From Clostridiales bacterium (lineage in GTDB: Bacteria; Bacillota; Clostridia; Peptostreptococcales; Natronincolaceae), in contig JAAZJW010000233.1 in assembly GCA_012800145.1 (NCBI GenBank), forward strand, positions 1 to 5,965: a stretch of DNA of 5,965 bases, in the 5' to 3' direction. The notes under the pieces were generated by a model, which saw only the letters and a list, made by a program, of their open reading frames with translations, searched no databases and was not told the DNA's origin. The position numbers and the translations under genes are program-made. Shown here in pieces: positions 1 through 4,407 of this stretch (the stretch's first letter is position 1; each line of letters starts with the position of its first letter).

Positions 1-152
1 AACACTAAAATTGCTATGGCTGTAAAGGACAGAGTTTTTATTAAACCTTCCTTCCTGCTTTTATCGTTTAAAATTATAGAGTCAAGAACATCAGTATCAT
101 TTAGATCCAAACCCTTAGCATCTGCCTTGCTTTTAATATTAATTGTATCCAT
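1..152 (-). CDS. N-terminal fragment of probable membrane protein (transporter?), cut by window edge
   Basis: Only the first 50 codons are visible, running off the left edge. The start is ATG at 152-150, preceded by a GGAGAGG-type ribosome site at 171-165 with about 12 bases of spacing, which is longish but usable. Residues 1-37 are polar and charged (MDTINIKSKADAKGLDLNDT at the start), as in a cytoplasmic N-tail. From about residue 38 the chain turns hydrophobic (LIKTLSFTAIAILV) and looks like the beginning of a first membrane segment. It starts 20 bases after the stop of the ureohydrolase gene with no terminator between, so the two are probably cotranscribed. By context it could be a permease that imports the guanidino substrate or exports a product, but this is inference: the fragment is too short to assign a family. 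Confidence 0.7.
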   Translation of the reverse strand, partial: MDTINIKSKADAKGLDLNDTDVLDSIILNDKSRKEGLIKTLSFTAIAILV

Positions 153-172
153 AGCTACCTAAACCCTCTCCA

Positions 173-1135
173 TTATTTTTTCCCGTTTTTCTTCTGCACC
201 GCTAATATAGACATAAATTCAAATGCAATGTTTGCAGCAAGCAACGTAGTTATTTCGCAACTGTCGTAACAAGGTGCAACTTCTACAATATCAAAAGCTA
301 CAAAATTCAATTCTTTTAATGCTCTTAATATCCCTAAAGTCTCATATGAAGTAAAACCTCCAACCTCCGGTGTTCCTGTACCCGGGGCATATGCAGGATC
401 AACAAAATCGATGTCAAAGGTTAAAAATACCTTGTTGTTCCCTACTCTTTCCTTTATTTGGTTTATAGTTTCCTCAAATCCAAGTTCCCTGACCTCATGA
501 GCAGGTATAACTTTTAAGCCAAGCTCAGCTGCTTTTTTAAATTCATCAGGATCGTATAGTGAACCTCTCATACCAACCTGAATGGATGTATGAGGGTCTA
601 TTAAACCTTCTTCTATTGCCCTTCTAAAGGGTGTTCCATGATTATACCTTTCTCCGAAAACCTCCTCGTTTATGTCGGCATGTGAATCAAAATGCACTAA
701 TGATACCTTTCCATGTCCCTTTGCAACGGCCCGTAATTCCGCCAGGGTAATGGAATGATCTCCACCTAGGGCAATTGGTACTACTCCGGCCTGTACTATA
801 GGAGTCAACTCTTTTTCAATGTTTTCATATGTTGGTAGTATATATCCCGGAATAACCTCAACATCCCCATAGTCACCACCTTTTAGTTCATCAAGAATGT
901 TGACCTCTAAAATAGCATTGTTGGGTTTCATCATAACTGAAATGTTCCTTATGCCATTAGGACCAAATCTGGAACCGACCCTGAAGGAACTGGCGGTGTC
1001 AAATGGTATCCCAACTACGACAAAATCCAAACCATCTAAACTCTCGATTTTCTGCATTCTCATGAAATTACCCATATTACAAAATCTGGGTGAAGAAAGT
1101 GCGCTTGCAGGTTGTTTTATTTCTTTACTACTCAT
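173..1135 (-). CDS. speB: Arginase-family Mn/Ni-dependent ureohydrolase, agmatinase-like (SpeB-type)
   Basis: A 320-residue cytoplasmic hydrolase expected to split a guanidino compound, releasing urea (agmatine to putrescine, or a guanidino acid such as 4-guanidinobutyrate). The binuclear metal-site motifs are all present in order: GGDHS (His127), DSHAD (Asp150, His152, Asp154) and DIDFVDP (Asp241, Asp243), followed by PGTGTPEVGG. The HGT motif (His167) and the late EVAP glutamate (Glu285) of agmatinase-type enzymes are also present. The second motif has Ser where most relatives have Ala (DAHxD), which should be tolerated. Length is normal for the family. ATG at 1135 is preferred over an in-frame ATG at 1150 because GGAGGG lies 7 bases before it. 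The N-terminal PRF/FMR region and the GMRGSLY stretch recall guanidinobutyrase or guanidinopropionase-like members, so the substrate is open and speB is a family-level symbol. It is first in an operon with the membrane protein at 152-1 and is preceded by a consensus sigma-54 promoter. Confidence 0.93.
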   Translation of the reverse strand: MSSKEIKQPASALSSPRFCNMGNFMRMQKIESLDGLDFVVVGIPFDTASSFRVGSRFGPNGIRNISVMMKPNNAILEVNILDELKGGDYGDVEVIPGYILPTYENIEKELTPIVQAGVVPIALGGDHSITLAELRAVAKGHGKVSLVHFDSHADINEEVFGERYNHGTPFRRAIEEGLIDPHTSIQVGMRGSLYDPDEFKKAAELGLKVIPAHEVRELGFEETINQIKERVGNNKVFLTFDIDFVDPAYAPGTGTPEVGGFTSYETLGILRALKELNFVAFDIVEVAPCYDSCEITTLLAANIAFEFMSILAVQKKNGKK

Positions 1136-1142
1136 ACTGAAT

Positions 1143-1148
1143 CCCTCC
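1143..1148 (-). promoter_or_regulatory. Ribosome binding site fixing the ureohydrolase start
   Basis: GGAGGG on the minus strand, 7 bases before ATG 1135. It lies inside the codons that would follow the alternative upstream ATG at 1150, which has only an A-run and no Shine-Dalgarno before it. This makes 1135 the likely start. Confidence 0.8.
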
Positions 1149-1155
1149 ATTTTTT

Positions 1156-1182
1156 TATAATAGTATAAATGTTACTATTATA
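1156..1182 (-). repeat. 10-bp perfect inverted repeat across the predicted transcription start
   Basis: The arms 1156-1165 (TATAATAGTA on the plus strand) and 1173-1182 (TACTATTATA) are exact reverse complements separated by 7 bases. On the minus strand the upstream arm contains the TATAAT of the candidate housekeeping promoter, and the predicted sigma-54 start (about 1178) falls within it. It could be a repressor operator or, if transcribed, a leader hairpin ahead of the ribosome site. The all-AT-rich arms mean chance is not excluded. Confidence 0.5.
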
Positions 1183-1205
1183 TAATAATGCAATTACCGT
1201 GCCAA
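1177..1205 (-). promoter_or_regulatory. Possible sigma-A promoter superimposed on the sigma-54 promoter
   Basis: On the minus strand TTGGCA (1205-1200, one mismatch to TTGACA) is followed after exactly 17 bases by a perfect TATAAT (1182-1177). The -35 hexamer uses the same bases as the -24 element of the sigma-54 promoter. The start would be near 1170, a few bases after the sigma-54 start. TATAAT arises easily in AT-rich DNA, so the match may be fortuitous. Confidence 0.45.
1189..1205 (-). promoter_or_regulatory. Sigma-54 (-24/-12) promoter of the ureohydrolase operon
   Basis: The minus strand reads TTGGCAC, five bases (GGTAA), then TTGCA. This matches the accepted sigma-54 consensus TGGCAC-N5-TTGCA at every position, with the invariant GG (1203-1202) and GC (1191-1190) exactly 10 bases apart. 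With the C of GC at -12, transcription would begin near 1178, giving a leader of about 43 bases before ATG 1135. Promoters of this class need an ATP-dependent enhancer-binding activator bound upstream; no activator gene is in the window. The sigma factor is encoded by the adjacent upstream gene. Confidence 0.88.
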
Positions 1206-1357
1206 AAATCCTTACCATCGGAAAATCCACGCTGCAATTTAAAAAATAAACACTTAGTTGGATTCCTCGGGAACATCCTCTATTATGGCCTATTCCATGA
1301 AATGATAAGGGTTTGGGGGCCTTTAAAATAACTGCGCATAGACTATCCCTTGATAAA

Positions 1358-1415
1358 AAAATTGCACAATAATTAGCTCCCATTTTGAAACAGGGGTTAG
1401 TCATTGTGCAATTTT
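1358..1415 (-). terminator. 13-bp hairpin with T7 run; terminator or paired operator
   Basis: The arms 1358-1370 (AAAATTGCACAAT) and 1403-1415 (ATTGTGCAATTTT) are perfect reverse complements around a 32-base loop; CCC/GGG inside the loop can add pairs. Read on the minus strand, the second arm runs into seven T residues, as in an intrinsic terminator. It would stop read-through past the rpoN terminator before it reaches the ureohydrolase gene. The long loop is unusual for a terminator. Each arm also has the form ATTG-N2-CAAT, with centres about 45 bp apart, so a pair of protein-binding sites is an alternative. Confidence 0.5.
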
Positions 1416-1447
1416 ATATGAATTCCAATTCTTTTAACACAACATAT

Positions 1448-1480
1448 AGAATTTTTTCTATCAAAACAGGGTTTGTTCGT
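1448..1480. repeat. 33-bp direct repeat, copy A (candidate activator site)
   Basis: It matches copy B at 1528-1560 at all but five positions over 33 bp and is offset by exactly 80 bp. It begins AGAATTTTTTCTATCAAAA and ends TTTGTTCGT. Within it, GAATTTTTTC (1449) and a degenerate counterpart (1469) are 20 bp apart, about two helical turns. It lies roughly 270-300 bp upstream of the predicted sigma-54 start, so an enhancer-binding-protein site is the best guess, with no direct proof. Confidence 0.6.
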
Positions 1481-1527
1481 CTTGTAAGTCCGATTTAATG
1501 CCTGATTTGTGGGGTTTCTGCTTGAAA

Positions 1528-1560
1528 AGAACTTTTTCTATCAAAATAGAATTTTTTCGT
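1528..1560. repeat. 33-bp direct repeat, copy B (candidate activator site)
   Basis: The better-formed of the two copies. It contains a perfect 16-bp inverted repeat, TTCTAT-CAAA-ATAGAA (1535-1550), and two GAA-N4-TTC decamers (GAACTTTTTC at 1529 and GAATTTTTTC at 1549) exactly 20 bp apart. Together with copy A, the decamers start at 1449, 1469, 1529 and 1549, all on nearly the same helical face. It is about 350-380 bp upstream of the predicted sigma-54 start and about 65 bp beyond the rpoN terminator. Confidence 0.62.
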
Positions 1561-1623
1561 TTTTGAATTCCAACCCAACACTCTTTCCATCACCTCAAGC
1601 CCAGTTATTGCAAAAATATAAAA

Positions 1624-1672
1624 CCCAAGCCAATTAAATTCTATTTTTTAAACAAAATTTAATTGGCTCGGG
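1624..1672 (-). terminator. Intrinsic terminator of rpoN
   Basis: Arms 1624-1640 and 1656-1672 form a 17-bp stem. The central GCCAATTAAATT pairs perfectly with AATTTAATTGGC, and a CCC/GGG clamp with one G-U pair in the RNA lies at the base. The loop is 15 bases. On the minus strand the stem is followed by TTTTATATTTTTGC, a U-rich tail. It begins 10 bases after the rpoN stop codon, so rpoN is probably the last gene of its transcript. Confidence 0.88.
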
Positions 1673-1682
1673 GTGTTGAAAT

Positions 1683-3074
1683 TTAATATCTTTTTCTCCT
1701 TGAAGACGATAAAATACCTAATTCATCCCTGTATTTAGCTACAGTCCTTCTTGATATATTTATACCCTTGTTCTTTAGTTTGTTTACTATTTTTTCGTCA
1801 CTCAAGGGTTTTTTACAGTCTTCCCTACTAATTATATCCTTAATAAAAACCTTTACACTTTCTGAGGAAATCCCTTCACCGGTGTCTTTTTCCACTCCAC
1901 CGGAAAAGAAATACCTCAGCTCAAATGTTCCAAAAGGTGTGTCCACATACTTCCCACTGGTAGCTCTGCTGACCGTTGATTCATGGACCCCGATTTCGTC
2001 CGCAACTTCCTTTAACGTCATGGGTTTTAAATATTTCTTCCCGTTCTCAAAAAAGGCAATTTGCTTTCTTACTATTGTCTTGCATACCTCACGAATTGTT
2101 CTTTTCCTTTGCTCAATGTTTTTTATCAGCCAAACCGCAGAATCAAGCTGCGCATTCAAAAATTTTTTAACATCAGGATTTCCATCACCTGAGGCAATCA
2201 TTTTTTTATAATCACTACGTATAACCAACCCTGAGCCACCATAATCATTATCCAGTATTATATATTCGTTTCCAATTTTTTTGATTATAATATCCGAAAT
2301 AATATATCTATTCTGACTACGTGCAAAATCCCTACCCGGTCTCGGTTCCAAGGTTTTTATAAAGTCACAATAATCCTGAACTTTTTTGGTGGCTATCCCA
2401 AGCTGCTTAGCAATGTATAAATACCTATTTGAAGCAATATCACATAAATGCTTTTTTATTAAAGTATAAATTTTTTCGTCTTTTATCCCCAGTGAACGTA
2501 ACTGAATTAACAGACATTCCTCTAATGTTCTTGCACCTACACCCGCAGGTTCGAGGCTTTGGATTATTTGCAGAATATCTTCGATAACATGTTGCTCCTC
2601 GTTAAAATAGCTTGCAATCTCCTCAACGGTAGCCGTAAGATAACCCCTGTCATCTATACTATTTATTATATATTCCCCCACTTCGATATGTTTTGGATTC
2701 GCCATAACCAGGCTATATTGGGATAGTAAATGCTCCTGTAATGTGATCTCCGTCGCGGCAATATTTTCAGGATTAAATTCATTATCTTCGTTATAGTAAC
2801 TGCCCCCTGTATATTCGGAATTATCAAAACCTTCGGTATACTCCTTCCAGTCAATTTTTTTTGTCTTGTCTCCTTCCGGCTCTGTATCCTGTAAATATTC
2901 ATTCCCTGCAATTTCTTCTGTTTTTTCCAACACAGGATTTTTTTCTAACTGTTCATCGATATATCTTTCCAACTCCAAAGAGGTGAATTGTAATATTTGA
3001 ATTGCTTGTTGCAATTGAGATGTCATAACTAATTTCTGGGATTGATTTAATTGCTGACTGAATTCTATTTGCAT
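1683..3074 (-). CDS. rpoN: RNA polymerase sigma-54 factor (RpoN/SigL)
   Basis: A 463-residue alternative sigma factor that directs RNA polymerase to -24/-12 promoters and needs an AAA+ enhancer-binding activator to open DNA. Domains in order: a Gln/Leu-rich activator-interacting region I (about 1-50, with LQQAIQILQFTSLELERYI and NPVLE); an acidic, Asn/Tyr-rich variable region II (about 51-105); the core-binding domain (about 110-320, with EPAGVGARTLEECLL at 175-189 and LEPRPG at 242-247); a helix-turn-helix with MTLKEVADEIGVHESTVSRA at 352-371; and the C-terminal RpoN box SRRTVAKYRD at 441-450 (usual form ARRTVAKYRE), which reads the -24 element. Length is typical and nothing is missing. ATG 3074 is chosen over GTG 3083 because the Shine-Dalgarno AAGGGTG (3087-3081) contains that GTG and sits 6 bases before the ATG. 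It is monocistronic by its own promoter and terminator. Confidence 0.97.
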   Translation of the reverse strand: MQIEFSQQLNQSQKLVMTSQLQQAIQILQFTSLELERYIDEQLEKNPVLEKTEEIAGNEYLQDTEPEGDKTKKIDWKEYTEGFDNSEYTGGSYYNEDNEFNPENIAATEITLQEHLLSQYSLVMANPKHIEVGEYIINSIDDRGYLTATVEEIASYFNEEQHVIEDILQIIQSLEPAGVGARTLEECLLIQLRSLGIKDEKIYTLIKKHLCDIASNRYLYIAKQLGIATKKVQDYCDFIKTLEPRPGRDFARSQNRYIISDIIIKKIGNEYIILDNDYGGSGLVIRSDYKKMIASGDGNPDVKKFLNAQLDSAVWLIKNIEQRKRTIREVCKTIVRKQIAFFENGKKYLKPMTLKEVADEIGVHESTVSRATSGKYVDTPFGTFELRYFFSGGVEKDTGEGISSESVKVFIKDIISREDCKKPLSDEKIVNKLKNKGINISRRTVAKYRDELGILSSSRRKRY

Positions 3075-3080
3075 AGGTAT

Positions 3081-3087
3081 CACCCTT
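3081..3087 (-). promoter_or_regulatory. Ribosome binding site fixing the rpoN start
   Basis: AAGGGTG on the minus strand, 6 bases before ATG 3074. It swallows the upstream in-frame GTG, so translation from that GTG is unlikely and the protein begins MQIEFSQQ, as expected for sigma-54. Confidence 0.8.
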
Positions 3088-3107
3088 ATATAATAATGTT
3101 CAGTCCC

Positions 3108-3116
3108 ATTATATCA
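3108..3116 (-). promoter_or_regulatory. Extended -10 sigma-A promoter of rpoN
   Basis: The minus strand has TGATATAAT, a perfect TATAAT (3113-3108) preceded by the TGN extended -10 motif. The -35 region at the right distance is a T-rich stretch with little resemblance to TTGACA, as is usual for extended -10 promoters. Initiation near 3101 would give a leader of about 27 bases to ATG 3074. This suggests constitutive housekeeping expression of sigma-54, with control exerted through activators. Confidence 0.65.
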
Positions 3117-3159
3117 CTTGACCCCGGCTTCAAAAAGCACCTAAAGATTTTTGCTAAAA

Positions 3160-3176
3160 TTGGCATAAAAATTGCT
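3160..3176 (+). promoter_or_regulatory. Sigma-54-like -24/-12 site directed antisense into grdD
   Basis: The plus strand reads TTGGCAT, five A residues, then TTGCT: one mismatch (T for C) to TGGCAC-N5-TTGC(A/T), with GG and GC exactly 10 bases apart. A start would fall near 3187, and the RNA would run rightward, antisense to the 3' end of grdD. No plus-strand gene lies downstream. The -12 part overlaps one arm of the grdD terminator hairpin, so the match may be a by-product of that A/T-rich structure. Confidence 0.35.
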
Positions 3177-3204
3177 AAAACCTTGTTGGGCTTTAGCAAT
3201 TTTT
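3167..3204 (-). terminator. Intrinsic terminator after grdD
   Basis: Arms 3167-3179 (AAAAATTGCTAAA) and 3192-3204 (TTTAGCAATTTTT) are a perfect 13-bp inverted repeat with a 12-base loop that can add two C-G pairs. On the minus strand the second arm ends in five T residues, and the hairpin begins 19 bases after the grdD stop codon. It is AT-rich, so termination may be incomplete; the near symmetry of the A and T runs could let it work in both directions. Confidence 0.78.
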
Positions 3205-3223
3205 ATCTCTTATTATTTATATT

Positions 3224-4393
3224 TTACAGATATCCTGCAGCCTTAATCGCTTCTGTTGCTTCTTCTATTTTTGCTTCATTTACCAGCACCACAGGACCGG
3301 TACAACCCATTCCGCCTTCAGCGTAAATTCCTACTTTCCAAACTGCTATAACTGCATCATCTATGTCCAGAACATCTATACCGGAGATTTCTCCTGTTAC
3401 AATTTCTGCAGGAGGTGCTTCTACTTTTTCCTCAGCTTTAGGTTTGTCAGCTTCCATCAGACCGTCTATGATGCCGTCTAAACCGGCCTTTCTGGCTGCT
3501 GCAAATTCTGCTTTTACAACCTCCTTTATGTTACCTTTCGCAAGTTCGCCGGCAAATTGTAACGCGCCTGCTGCGACCGGTGCACCGGATGCCCTCGATA
3601 GGATTAATACTACTCTGTCATAACCGTCGCCACCCACACCGGGGCCGTATCCAAATCCTGCTGCCTCATAACTTCCACCGGTAGTATATGAGGAAAATAC
3701 CTTCATCAAAATGTTTCCGGTAAGTGTATCTTGTACCATTATATCAGGTGTTCCTGCCAAGAGGTCGTTACCCCTCATTACAACTCCACCGTCTGCTCTC
3801 ATGGATTCTGCAAAGTTTATTTCATATCCGTTTTCATTAAGTGTTCTTAGGGTTCTTTCTACAGTTCTTGCGCCGTCAACATTTAGAAGCCCTACAGTAG
3901 GTTTTTCTTTTCCGATCGCTTTAGCTACAGCGATACCACATACTGCATTCTTGACCATGGCTGCTATCCTGTGTGAAGCTGTTGACCCTGTAGTAGATGC
4001 CAAAATCATCTCTTTGCCCTTGGCGGGTGTAACAACCCTACCAATAGTTGCAACACCTATCGGGAAAGGATAATGTGCTGTAACACAAGCCTGTATATAT
4101 CCGCTATCCAAAAGTTCTTCCATCTTTTTATGAGCTTCATCTTCATTGTTAGCTTCTGCTATTTCAAGATCTGTATCCATGTCTTTAGGTCCGATTAACA
4201 CAATGTCATATCCCTTTGCAACCCTGGCTGCTATTTCAGCACCTTTAACCAGGTTTTCTACCCCATGCTCATTGCCTACGGTAGTGATACCTACCTTAAC
4301 CTTCTTTCCAAAATCTCCTGTTTCTATACCGTCCGCTATGTCATTCAATACTCTGCCTACCATATCCCTAACGACTTTGTTGCTTTCACCCAT
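3224..4393 (-). CDS. grdD: Glycine/sarcosine/betaine reductase protein C, alpha subunit GrdD
   Basis: The 389-residue smaller subunit of protein C. With GrdC it takes the acetyl group from selenoprotein A and releases it as acetyl phosphate, which acetate kinase can use to make ATP in Stickland fermentation. The family is related to PlsX-type phosphate acyltransferases. Residues 1-315 form the main domain, with glycine-rich motifs such as TTGSTASHR (about 134-142) and GYGPGVGGDGYDR (about 248-260). A Pro/Ala/Glu linker (about 317-330, KPKAEEKVEAPPAE) leads to a C-terminal segment with GGMGCTGP. Cys364 there corresponds to the active-site thiol Cys359 described in the Eubacterium acidaminophilum enzyme; Cys103 is a second conserved-looking cysteine. 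The gene begins 14 bases after the grdC stop, with GGGGGTG seven bases before the ATG, and ends at the hairpin at 3167-3204. No selenocysteine codon is expected or seen. Confidence 0.96.
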   Translation of the reverse strand: MGESNKVVRDMVGRVLNDIADGIETGDFGKKVKVGITTVGNEHGVENLVKGAEIAARVAKGYDIVLIGPKDMDTDLEIAEANNEDEAHKKMEELLDSGYIQACVTAHYPFPIGVATIGRVVTPAKGKEMILASTTGSTASHRIAAMVKNAVCGIAVAKAIGKEKPTVGLLNVDGARTVERTLRTLNENGYEINFAESMRADGGVVMRGNDLLAGTPDIMVQDTLTGNILMKVFSSYTTGGSYEAAGFGYGPGVGGDGYDRVVLILSRASGAPVAAGALQFAGELAKGNIKEVVKAEFAAARKAGLDGIIDGLMEADKPKAEEKVEAPPAEIVTGEISGIDVLDIDDAVIAVWKVGIYAEGGMGCTGPVVLVNEAKIEEATEAIKAAGYL

Positions 4394-4407
4394 TTATGTT
4401 CACCCCC

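Larger units (their letters stand above)
1206..1682. other. Gene-free regulatory interval between rpoN and the ureohydrolase promoter
   Basis: No credible protein gene is seen in this stretch. From the rpoN side it holds the rpoN terminator (1624-1672), two 33-bp repeats (1528-1560 and 1448-1480), a 13-bp inverted repeat with a T-run (1358-1415), and then about 150 bp without strong structure up to the sigma-54 promoter. That last part has one small imperfect inverted repeat (GGATTCC near 1260 against GGAACATCC ending at 1278), about 90 bp upstream of the predicted start. A longish, site-rich upstream region is what an enhancer-dependent promoter would need. A small RNA gene here cannot be excluded, but I see no family signature. 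Confidence 0.6.

Noticed and set aside
1136..1150. Upstream in-frame ATG at 1150 for the ureohydrolase
   Set aside because: Only an A-run precedes it, whereas GGAGGG is 7 bases before ATG 1135.
1286..1320. GGCC-flanked stretch as a mobile element remnant
   Set aside because: The match is only four bases on each side, with no longer inverted ends, target duplication or transposase trace.
1132..1404. Minus-strand open frame of 90 codons upstream of the ureohydrolase gene
   Set aside because: It runs through the sigma-54 promoter, the leader inverted repeat and the ureohydrolase start, begins inside the 1358-1415 hairpin, has no clear ribosome site and resembles no family I know.
1448..1560. 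Start of a CRISPR array
   Set aside because: There are only two imperfect copies with a 47-bp gap, no further units and no cas genes; the AT-rich content fits a protein-binding site better.
1768..2911. Open frames on both strands inside rpoN
   Set aside because: The rpoN frame is complete with all expected domains; these are alternative-frame shadows.
3148..3180. TTGCTAAAA repeated at 3151 and 3172 as tandem -12 elements
   Set aside because: The first copy lacks GG at the -24 distance, so only the second can be a sigma-54-like site; the repeat is short and AT-rich.
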